Shown here piece by piece: positions 9,384 to 16,851 of a stretch of 64,000 nucleotides of DNA. The notes beneath the pieces are model-generated. The model ran no database searches. It was not told the origin of the DNA and worked only from the letters and a program-made list of their open reading frames with translations. Source of the stretch: Chitinophaga vietnamensis (GTDB lineage Bacteria; Bacteroidota; Bacteroidia; Chitinophagales; Chitinophagaceae); the NCBI RefSeq assembly GCF_902167635.1, contig NZ_CABHMS010000002.1, positions 62,001 to 126,000 on the forward strand, in the 5' to 3' direction. The translations under genes and the position numbers were made by a program. Each line of letters starts with the position of its first letter. Position 1 is the first letter of the stretch.

Positions 9384-9492
9384 TGCATTTTTCTCCCCAT
9401 TTTTAACAAACTGAGAACCAAATTTGTAATTTAGCAGATGGTTACACCCGTTTTCTATTTCGTATAGGCATCAGAGACATAAAAACAAGTAA

Positions 9493-10287
9493 ATGGATTC
9501 AAGCAGCGAGCAATCGGAAAAACCTTTGATCAGCAAAGGGATTGACGGTTTTTTCAAGGACATTTTCGACATTTTCCAGTTCGTCAGCCGCTTCTTCCGC
9601 GAGGCTTTGCGCCCACCCTTGGAAGTACGCGAATTTATCCGGCAATGTTTCATGGTAGGATATAAATCGCTGGCGCTGATCACGATGACGGGCTTCATCA
9701 CCGGGCTTGTATTCACCAAGCAATCGAGGCCTTCGCTTTCAGAATTTGGCGCCACTTCCTGGCTGCCGTCGCTGATCGCGATTGCCGTAGTAAGGGCGCT
9801 GGCGCCGCTGGTGACCTCATTGATCTGTGCCGGTAAGGTAGGCTCCAGCATCGGTGCGGAGCTGGCCTCCATGAAGGTGACCGAACAGATCGATGCGATG
9901 GAAGTATCCGCCATCAACCCTTTCAAATACCTGGTGGTAACCCGCGTGATGGCCACCACCGTATGCATCCCCGTGCTGGTGGCTTATACCGGCCTTGTAG
10001 CGCTGATGGGCTCCTATCTCGATATTCACCTGAACGAGCATACGAGCATGATCACCTTCTTTCAGAATGCTTTCAAGAATATTACTTTCCTCGACTTTGG
10101 TACCACCTTTTTTAAAGCCATCATGTACGGTTTCACCATCGGCATTGTGAGCTGCTTTCAGGGATACCGCGCCACACAAGGCACACAGGGCGTAGGAAAG
10201 GCCGCCAACGTATCGGTGGTGATCTCGATGTTCCTCATCTTCGTAGAAGAAGTCATCATAGTACAGGTAGCAAATTCGATCAGATAA
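9493..10287 (+). CDS. mlaE: MlaE-family ABC lipid transporter permease
   Basis: A 264-residue inner-membrane permease of the MlaE family with five or so hydrophobic helices. Recognisable elements are GFITGLVFTKQSRPSLSEFGA, ALAPLVTSLICAGKVGSSIGAEL and MKVTEQIDAMEVSAINPFKYLVVTR (each shown in part), the last being the EQIDAM signature. It forms a complex with the ATPase and MCE protein encoded directly downstream to move phospholipids between inner and outer membranes. It is the first gene of an mlaE-mlaF-mlaD operon with 6-bp and 3-bp gaps. Separate MlaB and MlaC genes are absent here, as is common outside Proteobacteria. Confidence 0.93.
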   Translation: MDSSSEQSEKPLISKGIDGFFKDIFDIFQFVSRFFREALRPPLEVREFIRQCFMVGYKSLALITMTGFITGLVFTKQSRPSLSEFGATSWLPSLIAIAVVRALAPLVTSLICAGKVGSSIGAELASMKVTEQIDAMEVSAINPFKYLVVTRVMATTVCIPVLVAYTGLVALMGSYLDIHLNEHTSMITFFQNAFKNITFLDFGTTFFKAIMYGFTIGIVSCFQGYRATQGTQGVGKAANVSVVISMFLIFVEEVIIVQVANSIR

Positions 10288-10293
10288 TTATTT

Positions 10294-11067
10294 ATGAAGA
10301 CATTCACCCCCGATATCGACTACCAGGAAAAAGTGATCTCCATCAAGGATCTCTTCAAATCCTTCGGCGCCAATCATGTGCTGCGTGGTATCAATATCGA
10401 TGTACATAAAGGTGAGAACGTAGTGGTATTGGGCCGTTCCGGCACCGGTAAATCCGTGCTCATCAAAATCATTGCAGGCCTGCTCAAGCCCGACTCCGGC
10501 TTTGTGAGCGCGCTGGGCCGCGAGGTGGACAAGCTCGATACAGTGGAACTGCGCGAGCTGCGCCTCAAAGTAGGCTTCTGCTTTCAGAATGGCGCGTTGT
10601 ACGACAGTATGACCGTTGGCGAAAACCTCGCCTTCCCGCTGAAACGCAATACCCCCGGCATTTCCCGCGATCAGGTGAGCCGTATGGTCAACATTGTGCT
10701 GGAAGCTGTAGGCCTTGCACAAACTATCAACCAGATGCCGGCGGAGCTTTCCGGCGGGCAACGCAAACGTATCGGTATCGCACGTACGCTCATCCTCCGG
10801 CCGGATATCATGCTGTATGATGAGCCTACCGCAGGCCTTGACCCGATCACCTGTACGGAAATCAATAATCTTATCAACGAAGTACAACGTCGTTTTAAAA
10901 CCAGCTCCATCATCATCACACATGACCTCACCTGTGCCAAAGCCACGGGCGACAGGATCGTGGTGATGAAAGAAGGGAAATTTATCAAGGAAGGACCCTT
11001 CGATGAAGTGTTCCAGTCGGACGATGAACTGATCCGGGAGTTTTACGATTACAACTTTATTCAGTAG
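10294..11067 (+). CDS. mlaF: MlaF-family ABC transporter ATP-binding protein
   Basis: A 257-residue ATPase. Walker A is GRSGTGKS, the Q-loop is GFCFQNGALYD, the ABC signature is LSGGQRKRIGIARTL, Walker B is IMLYDEPTAGLDP, and the switch His is in IIITHDLTCA. FQNGALYDSMTVGEN is typical of the MlaF/Ttg2A subgroup rather than of importers with FQ-x-PALFP. It powers the MlaE permease in the cytoplasm. Its ATG lies 6 bp after mlaE and its stop 3 bp before mlaD, so all three genes are one transcript. Confidence 0.95.
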   Translation: MKTFTPDIDYQEKVISIKDLFKSFGANHVLRGINIDVHKGENVVVLGRSGTGKSVLIKIIAGLLKPDSGFVSALGREVDKLDTVELRELRLKVGFCFQNGALYDSMTVGENLAFPLKRNTPGISRDQVSRMVNIVLEAVGLAQTINQMPAELSGGQRKRIGIARTLILRPDIMLYDEPTAGLDPITCTEINNLINEVQRRFKTSSIIITHDLTCAKATGDRIVVMKEGKFIKEGPFDEVFQSDDELIREFYDYNFIQ

Positions 11068-11070
11068 ACT

Positions 11071-12114
11071 ATGAAAGATTCAAGTAATAAAAGAGCGGTC
11101 ATTGTAGGTATTTTCATCTTCATCGGTGTGGCCATTATGATTGCCGCCATCCTCACGCTGGGTGGGCAAAAGAAAGTGTTCATGAAATCCGTACAGGTGA
11201 AGGCGATCTTCCAGAATGTGAACGGCCTGTCGGAAGGTAACAACGTATGGTATTCCGGCGTGAAGGTAGGAACGGTAAAGAAGATCAACTTCCTGCAACA
11301 TGATCAGATACTGGTATTGATGAATGTAGAGAAGAGCGCATCGCAATACATCCATAAAGATGTGGAAGTGCGCGTGAGCTCTGATGGTTTTGTGGGCAAC
11401 AAGATCGTGGCGCTGTCCGGCGGTACCGACAAACTCCCCGCCATTGAAGACGGCGATCAACTCAACGTAGCCAATACCGTTAGTGCAGATGATATCATGA
11501 ATACTTTGCAGGTAAATAATAAAAGCCTGGTGGAGATCACCAGCAATCTGAAAGTGATCACTAAAAAGATTGCGGACGGTCAGGGTACGATCGGTAAACT
11601 GATCAACGACGAAACGGTGTTCGCCAACCTGCAAAGCACGATGGCTACCTTGGAGAAGACGGCCGCCAACACGCAACGCCTCACGGAAGGTCTTTCTGCC
11701 TATGCGTCCAAACTGCGCACTCCTGGCTCGCTCACGAACGACCTCGTTACCGATACCGTTGTGTTTTCCCGTCTGCGCACTGCGGTAACGCAATTGCAGG
11801 AAGTGGCCAACAATGCCAATGGCATGGTGCAGAACCTGAAGAGCACCAGCGCCAGCCTGCAACAAGGTATCAGCAATAATAATACGCCCGCCGGCGTATT
11901 GCTGCATGACCAGCAAACCGCCGAAGCGCTGCGCCAGACCATCCTGAACCTGGAAAGCAGCACCGGCAGGCTTGATCAGAACATGGAAGCGCTGAAACAT
12001 AATTTCCTTTTCCGCGGTTACTTCCGTAAGCAGGCCAAACGCGAAAAGAAAGAAGCGGAGCAGAAAGCGAAAGAGCAGCAGCAGCAACCGTCGCAGCCGC
12101 CTGTGCAACAGTAA
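11071..12114 (+). CDS. mlaD: MlaD/MCE domain substrate-binding protein
   Basis: A 347-residue protein anchored by one N-terminal helix (VIVGIFIFIGVAIMIAAILTL), followed by an MCE domain (VKAIFQNVNGLSEGNNVWYSG; VRVSSDGFVGNKIVALSGG) at about residues 40-115. The rest is a long helical/coiled region with repeated Asn/Gln/Leu-rich stretches and a final Lys/Glu/Gln-rich cytosol-like tail ending in QQQQPSQPPVQQ. MCE proteins form hexameric rings in the periplasm that shuttle lipids to the permease. The extended C-terminal helix could build a tunnel-like needle as in PqiB or LetB, though only one MCE domain is present here. Confidence 0.93.
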   Translation: MKDSSNKRAVIVGIFIFIGVAIMIAAILTLGGQKKVFMKSVQVKAIFQNVNGLSEGNNVWYSGVKVGTVKKINFLQHDQILVLMNVEKSASQYIHKDVEVRVSSDGFVGNKIVALSGGTDKLPAIEDGDQLNVANTVSADDIMNTLQVNNKSLVEITSNLKVITKKIADGQGTIGKLINDETVFANLQSTMATLEKTAANTQRLTEGLSAYASKLRTPGSLTNDLVTDTVVFSRLRTAVTQLQEVANNANGMVQNLKSTSASLQQGISNNNTPAGVLLHDQQTAEALRQTILNLESSTGRLDQNMEALKHNFLFRGYFRKQAKREKKEAEQKAKEQQQQPSQPPVQQ

Positions 12115-12201
12115 AGTTATGGGGCGCCAGAGCCGCTTCTCAGCGGTGAAGATCTTCCGAAGAGATCATCTCCTGTATCGATACCCCAGTTGTGAATTAA
12201 G

Positions 12202-12209
12202 TATTTTTG
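12202..12209 (+). promoter_or_regulatory. Putative Bacteroidota -7 box upstream of rluF
   Basis: TATTTTTG matches TAnnTTTG exactly and lies eight bases before the rluF ATG. A matching -33 TTG at the expected distance was not found, so the call rests on the -7 box and position only. Confidence 0.35.
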
Positions 12210-12216
12210 CAGCAAG

Positions 12217-12963
12217 ATGAACATCAGTGTAAACAAGTATATCAGCGATACGGGCTTCTGCAGCCGGAGAGAGGCCGACAAGCTCATTGAGCAGGCCCGT
12301 GTAACCATTAACGATAATATCGCCTCCAAAGGCGACCGTGTGCAGCCCGGAGATGTAGTGGAAGTAGATGGCGAGCCGCTCAAGAAAAAGAAGACTGCCG
12401 TATATATCGCGCTAAATAAACCCAAAGGGATCACCTGCACCACCGATCAGAAAGATAAAACCAACATCATCGACTATGTGAACTATTCTTCCCGCATCTT
12501 CCCGATAGGGCGGCTGGATAAGCTCTCCGAAGGATTGATCTTTCTCACCAATGATGGAGATATCGTGAACAAGATCCTGCGGGCGGGCAACAGCCATGAA
12601 AAAGAATATATTGTTACGGTCGATAAACCTGTGGACCTGGAATTCATCAAAGCCATGCGCAGCGGTGTGCGCATATTAGGCACTACCACTTTGCCCTGCT
12701 TCGTAAAGCAGGAGGGCAGCCATCGTTTCCGCATCATCCTTACGCAGGGCCTCAACCGGCAGATACGCCGCATGTGCGAAGCGCTGGGTTACAACGTAAC
12801 GGCGCTGAAGCGCATCCGTATTATGAACATCTCGCTGAAAGATCTGGCGCCGGGTAAATGGCGCTACTTCACCAAAGACGAGATCAATACCATCAACAGC
12901 ATGGTAGCGGGCAGCAGCAAAACAGCCCCCGGAAAGCAGGACCAGAGCGGCATGGATGAATAA
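12217..12963 (+). CDS. rluF: 23S rRNA pseudouridine synthase, RluF type
   Basis: A 248-residue enzyme with an N-terminal S4 RNA-binding domain (VNKYISDTGFCSRREADKLI, RVTINDNIAS) and a RsuA/RluF catalytic domain. The catalytic Asp sits in GRLDKLSEGLIFLTNDGD, and the C-terminal signature is LTQGLNRQIRRMCEALGYNV. RluF converts U2604 of 23S rRNA to pseudouridine in E. coli; the motif HEKEYIVTV and overall length fit RluF better than RluB or RsuA. It is a stand-alone cytoplasmic gene, followed immediately by a GC-rich palindrome array. The Lys/Gln-rich C-terminal tail of about 25 residues is probably disordered. Confidence 0.9.
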   Translation: MNISVNKYISDTGFCSRREADKLIEQARVTINDNIASKGDRVQPGDVVEVDGEPLKKKKTAVYIALNKPKGITCTTDQKDKTNIIDYVNYSSRIFPIGRLDKLSEGLIFLTNDGDIVNKILRAGNSHEKEYIVTVDKPVDLEFIKAMRSGVRILGTTTLPCFVKQEGSHRFRIILTQGLNRQIRRMCEALGYNVTALKRIRIMNISLKDLAPGKWRYFTKDEINTINSMVAGSSKTAPGKQDQSGMDE

Positions 12964-12964
12964 G

Positions 12965-13170
12965 CTACCAATGTACCGCCCCTACGGGGCGTAGTATTGG
13001 TAGACAGAATGCGGGCTACTAACATATCGCCCCTACGGGGCGCAATATTGGTAGACAAAACGCGGTTTCCAACATACGCCCCGTAGGGGCGATATATTGG
13101 TAGCAATGCAGGCCACGGCGCCCCTGCCCCCATAGAGGCGGCATATTGTTCCTCCTATAGAGGGGTATTC
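12965..13170. repeat. Array of GC-rich palindromic units (array A)
   Basis: Three 38-39-bp palindromic units start at 12965, 13016 and 13066, giving a 50-51-bp period. Each has outer arms CTACCAAT / ATTGGTAG (or a variant) and an inner core CGCCCC-TA-CGGGGCG or CGCCCC-GTA-GGGGCG. A degenerate fourth copy (GCCCCTGCCCCCATAG...) follows up to about 13170. The unit is the same family as the array at 33160-33446. It lies between rluF and the DAC-like gene. No coding potential is seen. Confidence 0.85.
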
Positions 13171-13205
13171 TTACAACAACGTCTTTAACACGTGATATTG
13201 ATTTT

Positions 13206-14354
13206 ATGGACTTGACTTTTGAATCAACCTACCAGGCTGCCGTAAAGGTAGCAGGCACGGTGGCAGCGCACTTTCAGCTGCATATGGCAGCGGCGCTGGA
13301 GAATGGGGAGGGAGACCTGGCCACTGTGCCGTCCGCAAAAATAATTGAACGCATCATCGATACGGCCTTCTGGGCCAGCTTACGCAGGGAAGAAGGCAAT
13401 GCCACCCGCATCTCGCTCGCTTTCCTGAATCCTTCACAGGCCGGAAAACCATTGCTGCTGGCGCAACGCCTGCCGTTTACGCCCGCCGCTCTCACCAAAC
13501 TGGCGCCCGGCGTGGAACGCCCGGGCATTCACATCGGCATCTGGTATGAAGGCAATGAATTATATATCTGGGGCACCACCATCAAATTACCGAACCTTTG
13601 TTTCGTATTGGATGTGGCCGAACCTGGCCTCCTCGTAGTGAAACATCGCCGCCTGATGGGCCTCGGCAAATTCACCAATGTGGCCGTGCTCAAAGGCGAC
13701 CAGGTAAAAGTAGTGGATGAACGCGTGGGCATGCTGCCCGATACCCCCGATGTGGTGACCTCTTTGCTGGGCATCAAATCATCGCCGGTATGGAACGATC
13801 CCGTGAATGTTCTGATACAGATCGCGGTATCCATGCGCGCCCACGGCAAAGGAGGCATCTTGTTGGTGATACCCGTCTGCAATCCGTCCTGGCGGGATTC
13901 TATCATCCATCCGCTGCAATACCCGGTATCACCGGGTTTCCGCGGTATCACCGATCTGCTCCGCCTCGATGAAAGCAATGTGAGCGAAATATTCTGGCAA
14001 AATGCATTGCGCCGCGAAGTAGAAAATGTTACCGGTCTTACCGCCGTAGACGGCGCCACTATCATCAACGACCGCCAGGAGCTGCTGGCCTTCGGCGCTA
14101 AAATAGCGAGAGCCAGTTACGCCACACCGGTAGACCAGGTGCTGATGATAGAACCGGTGACAGAAGGAGAACCCGTGCTGGTACACCCTTCGGCTATTGG
14201 TGGTACGAGGCATCTGTCTGCCGCGCAGTTTGTGCATGATCAGCGCAACTGCCTGGCGCTGGTAGCTTCGCAGGATGGCTATTTCACCGTATTTTCCTGG
14301 TCCGAAAGCCGGCAGATGGTGCTGGCCCACCGGATCGATACACTGTTATTATAA
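13206..14354 (+). CDS. Diadenylate-cyclase-fold (DisA_N-like) sensor protein
   Basis: A 382-residue cytoplasmic protein. The C-terminal ~170 residues resemble the DAC domain: GILLVIPVCN, VDGATIINDRQELLAFGAKI (Asp282-Gly283-Ala284) and GGTRHLSAAQFV (Arg335-His336), matching the DGA and RHR motifs of c-di-AMP synthases in order and spacing. The second Arg of RHR is Leu337 here, so synthase activity is doubtful. The N-terminal ~190 residues form a separate domain that I believe corresponds to the DACNV probable sensor domain, from memory. It would either make or sense a nucleotide second messenger. A 25-bp gap to the next lipoprotein gene suggests co-transcription. The palindrome array lies directly upstream. 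Confidence 0.65.
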   Translation: MDLTFESTYQAAVKVAGTVAAHFQLHMAAALENGEGDLATVPSAKIIERIIDTAFWASLRREEGNATRISLAFLNPSQAGKPLLLAQRLPFTPAALTKLAPGVERPGIHIGIWYEGNELYIWGTTIKLPNLCFVLDVAEPGLLVVKHRRLMGLGKFTNVAVLKGDQVKVVDERVGMLPDTPDVVTSLLGIKSSPVWNDPVNVLIQIAVSMRAHGKGGILLVIPVCNPSWRDSIIHPLQYPVSPGFRGITDLLRLDESNVSEIFWQNALRREVENVTGLTAVDGATIINDRQELLAFGAKIARASYATPVDQVLMIEPVTEGEPVLVHPSAIGGTRHLSAAQFVHDQRNCLALVASQDGYFTVFSWSESRQMVLAHRIDTLLL

Positions 14355-14378
14355 GGCTTTAAGCGCCGCAAATCGAAT

Positions 14379-14870
14379 ATGAAACATCTCACGCTAAGTA
14401 TGCGTTATCTGTTACTGTTGCTGCTGTTGAGCAGTTGTTTTATGCACCTGCCGGCAGGTGTGTCCCGGCATGTTAGAGGGAATGGTTACATCGGTTATGT
14501 TTTCAATGAACATTACGACGTACGGTACAATCTTTCAGAAGACAGTGCCACCGGGCGTTTCACGCCAACGAAAGAAGAGATTGAACTGGTAGAGAAAGTG
14601 CTCCGCGAAAAATTACCGGCGATCGACTACAGCAAGAAGCCGATGGTTTCTAAAAATCTGCACAAATATATCCGTCAATATTTTGGCTTCATCAATGCCA
14701 AAGGAGAAAAAGTGATCTGGGTGAACAGCGTGTGGGATAAGGCCGGCAGCCATGCCAAGGTAGCGGCCGAGCTGGTGGATGTTAGCGATGGCGGCAGTTA
14801 TTACTGGAATACTTTCATCAATCTTTCCGACGAAAAATTATTGCAATTCGCGATTAACGGCGTAGCATAA
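14379..14870 (+). CDS. Hypothetical lipoprotein
   Basis: A 163-residue protein with a lipoprotein signal (MRYLLLLLLLSSCFMHL; lipobox LLSSC). ATG 14400 may be the true start since it opens the hydrophobic stretch; ATG 14379 adds seven residues. The mature part has an alpha/beta look, with a helical segment FTPTKEEIELVEKVLREKLP and an aromatic region KYIRQYFGFINAKGEKVIWVN. No family recognised. It is 24 bp downstream of the DAC-like gene and followed by two strong hairpins, so the two genes likely form one operon. Anchored in a membrane by its lipid. Confidence 0.7.
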   Translation: MKHLTLSMRYLLLLLLLSSCFMHLPAGVSRHVRGNGYIGYVFNEHYDVRYNLSEDSATGRFTPTKEEIELVEKVLREKLPAIDYSKKPMVSKNLHKYIRQYFGFINAKGEKVIWVNSVWDKAGSHAKVAAELVDVSDGGSYYWNTFINLSDEKLLQFAINGVA

Positions 14871-14878
14871 GCGCGGTT

Positions 14879-14915
14879 AAAGGCCTTGAAGCGCTCCAAG
14901 CGCTTCAAGGCCTTT
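14879..14915. terminator. Perfect 17-bp hairpin, bidirectional terminator
   Basis: AAAGGCCTTGAAGCGCT (14879-14895), loop CCA, then its exact complement (14899-14915). It starts eight bases after the lipoprotein stop and lies between two genes that converge, so it can end transcription from both sides. There is only a short T-run (TTT), so the A/T ends of the stem serve that role. Confidence 0.8.
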
Positions 14916-14960
14916 GTCCTTATTGTCATTCGTTATCAATAGTGTGGCGTAACTGCGGTT

Positions 14961-14988
14961 AAAGGCCTTGAAGCGCTTCAAGGCCTTT
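14961..14988. terminator. Second hairpin, 28-bp perfect palindrome
   Basis: AAAGGCCTTGAAGC followed directly by its reverse complement. Flanks GCGGTT on the left and TGT(T)CCTTATT on the right are shared with the hairpin 82 bp upstream, so one arose by duplication of the other, with loss of nine central bases. It ends eight bases before the stop codon of the minus-strand ATP-grasp gene. Confidence 0.75.
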
Positions 14989-14996
14989 GTTCCTTA

Positions 14997-16130
14997 TTAT
15001 CCATCTATCAGATGCGGTATAAACCTGCTTTTGTTATCCGTGATCAGTGTATCCGCTTCGCGGATACCCATGCCTGCAGCCTGCTGCGCGATCACCCAGC
15101 TGCCGATCACCGGGTATTTGCCATCATAGGACGGTAGTTCGAACAGCTCCTGAAAAACGTATCCCTCGCGGCCGTAGCTGCCACCGGAATTTTGTAAAAG
15201 CTGACCATTATCTACCAGGTCGATATTGGCGCCCTCGCGCGACAGGATCGGTTTCTTCACAAAACGCTTCATGCCATGTGCATCAAAGTAGGCTGGCAGC
15301 AGGTTGGGATGATTCGGGTATAACTCCCACAGGATCGGCAATATCGCCTTGTTAGAGAGCAGCATCTTCCAGCCGGGTTCTATCCAGTAAGCGCGGTTGC
15401 TATCTTCCAGGATGTTCCGGCCGAAATCTTCTTTCACCAGCCACTCCCAGGGATAGAGCTTGAAAATATTCTTTATCGGCTCTTCTTCCATATCCACAAA
15501 TATGCGGTTATTGGTATCCCATCCGATATCGTCGATGAAAACAAGTTTGGTATCGATACCTGCCTGTATGGCGCAGTCCCGCATGTATTCCGTGTTGGTG
15601 AGGTCTTCCAGCGTTTGTTTGAGGCAGCTGAAATGCAGCTTGCCGGGCCGCAGGTATTCCTGTAAGTATTTCCAGCCATCGATCAGTTTTTCGTGGATGG
15701 AATTGAACTGGTCTTTTGTTTTGTCGAAGTCCTGCAGCCAGAACCATTGCACGATGCCCGCTTCATACAGCGAGGTAGGCGTGTCGGCATTGAACTCGAG
15801 CAGTTTGAGCTGGCCATTCTTATAGCAGAAATCAAAGCGGCCATAGATGGCGGGATGATCTTCTTCCCAACTGCGTTCGATGTAGGGGATGATAAACTCC
15901 GGGATACCGAAGAGGTGATAGAGGTTGTTGTCCATCACATGCTGCGCGGCGCCGAGGCAGAGGTCCCACATGGCTTGTGTGGCTTGCTCTATGTTCAGCA
16001 CTTCGCTCATGGTGAAGGAATAGTAGGCGCTCTCGTCCCAATAGGGCACGTCGGCGGTATGAAATCCAAACCCCAGCTTTTCCACGGCTTGCTGCCAGTT
16101 GTTGCGCGGGGCGGTAGTGATTCTTTGCAT
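14997..16130 (-). CDS. Glutathionylspermidine synthase-like ATP-grasp ligase
   Basis: A 377-residue enzyme equal to the synthetase (ATP-grasp) half of GspS, without the amidase domain, as in E. coli YgiC/YjfC. It begins RITTAPRNNWQQAVEKLGF and shows YGRFDFCYKNGQLKLLEFNAD (in part; the metal/ATP-binding FDF...EFNADTPT), KPILSREGANI and a C-terminal GSWVIAQQAAGMGIREA, all typical. Family enzymes form an amide bond at a carboxylate using ATP. The stand-alone type is thought to modify peptides or proteins rather than glutathione. It is the last gene of a three-gene minus-strand operon after two small lipoproteins, one with a Gly-rich tail that could be the substrate. Confidence 0.9.
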   Translation of the reverse strand: MQRITTAPRNNWQQAVEKLGFGFHTADVPYWDESAYYSFTMSEVLNIEQATQAMWDLCLGAAQHVMDNNLYHLFGIPEFIIPYIERSWEEDHPAIYGRFDFCYKNGQLKLLEFNADTPTSLYEAGIVQWFWLQDFDKTKDQFNSIHEKLIDGWKYLQEYLRPGKLHFSCLKQTLEDLTNTEYMRDCAIQAGIDTKLVFIDDIGWDTNNRIFVDMEEEPIKNIFKLYPWEWLVKEDFGRNILEDSNRAYWIEPGWKMLLSNKAILPILWELYPNHPNLLPAYFDAHGMKRFVKKPILSREGANIDLVDNGQLLQNSGGSYGREGYVFQELFELPSYDGKYPVIGSWVIAQQAAGMGIREADTLITDNKSRFIPHLIDG

Positions 16131-16161
16131 GAGATAACGTTGAAGTATATACGATGACGTA

Positions 16162-16509
16162 TCAGGAAGACGAGGATACGCTGAAGCCGTGGCCGCCGAA
16201 GCCGCCGCGGATGATACCGCTTTTTACGCCATTGGCGCCCATATTGGCATGTTCGCTTAGTCCGCCGGAATAGTAACCAGCGCGATGATAGCCGCCATCA
16301 TAATAGGAGCCATAAGGCCGGAAAGCATAGTACCACAGGCCCGGGCCATAAGAATGGTAATAGGTGCGGTTGTAAGAAGCGGTGGTATCGCCGCGCATGT
16401 ATACCCTGCGATGGTCAGGGGAGGGGCGGTGGCAGCTGGCCAGTACAGCGGTGATCAGCACGAGCTGGATGTGCCCCGACTTTTTGAATAACTTATTGTA
16501 CGGTGACAT
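16162..16509 (-). CDS. Small lipoprotein with Gly/Ser-rich tail (YgiB-like context)
   Basis: A 115-residue protein with a signal and lipobox (LVLITAVLASC, Cys at about residue 26). The middle is rich in Tyr, Gly and Arg (SYYDGGYHRAGYYSGG) and the end reads SGIIRGGFGGHGFSVSSSS. The RGGFG motif near the end is, as I recall it, shared with the tail of E. coli YgiB, whose gene neighbours the YgiC ligase. It overlaps the upstream lipoprotein gene by 17 bases and lies 31 bp before the ATP-grasp gene. It is most likely membrane-anchored with a flexible tail, and a candidate substrate of that ligase; this is inference. Confidence 0.7.
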   Translation of the reverse strand: MSPYNKLFKKSGHIQLVLITAVLASCHRPSPDHRRVYMRGDTTASYNRTYYHSYGPGLWYYAFRPYGSYYDGGYHRAGYYSGGLSEHANMGANGVKSGIIRGGFGGHGFSVSSSS

Positions 16510-16825
16510 AAAACTCGTAGTCTTTTTTCAGTTTAACTTCTTTTTGTTCACCATTTTCGTTTTCGGCGGTTGCTGTGCCGGTGCCGAGTGCAGGCACGGT
16601 ATCGCGGTGCTCTATCGTGCGGTACAGGTTGTAGTTGGCCCATACTTTATGAGTGGTCACGATCACGTCACGGGTGCTGTCGAGGTGCTCGCTGGTGATC
16701 ACCGTTTCCACTGCGCCGGCTTTGTTCACCGTGGTGGTAATGTCTTCATTTTCGTTGTCGCTACAGCTGCTGAAGCCTGCAAGCGCAGCTACTGCTAAAG
16801 CTGGCAAAAGAAAGGTCAGTTTCAT
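16493..16825 (-). CDS. Small hypothetical lipoprotein
   Basis: A 110-residue protein with a clear lipoprotein signal (MKLTFLLPALAVAALAGFSSC, lipobox GFSSC) followed by an acidic linker SDNENEDITTTVNK. The mature part has alternating beta-type segments (VIVTTHKVWANYNLYRTIEH) and a final KKDYEFYVTVQ. No family recognised. Its 3' end overlaps the next gene by 17 bases, which implies translational coupling in the operon with the YgiB-like lipoprotein and the ATP-grasp ligase. It is the first gene of that operon. Confidence 0.7.
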   Translation of the reverse strand: MKLTFLLPALAVAALAGFSSCSDNENEDITTTVNKAGAVETVITSEHLDSTRDVIVTTHKVWANYNLYRTIEHRDTVPALGTGTATAENENGEQKEVKLKKDYEFYVTVQ

Positions 16826-16851
16826 GGTATTATAACGGGTATGTATATACG

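Noticed and set aside
11080-12108. 342-residue open frame on the minus strand
   Set aside because: Antisense shadow of mlaD; no recognisable motif, and the plus-strand gene fits a three-gene operon.
12965-13103. Possible CRISPR array in the shorter palindrome set
   Set aside because: Same reasons: conserved spacers, palindromic units, no cas genes.
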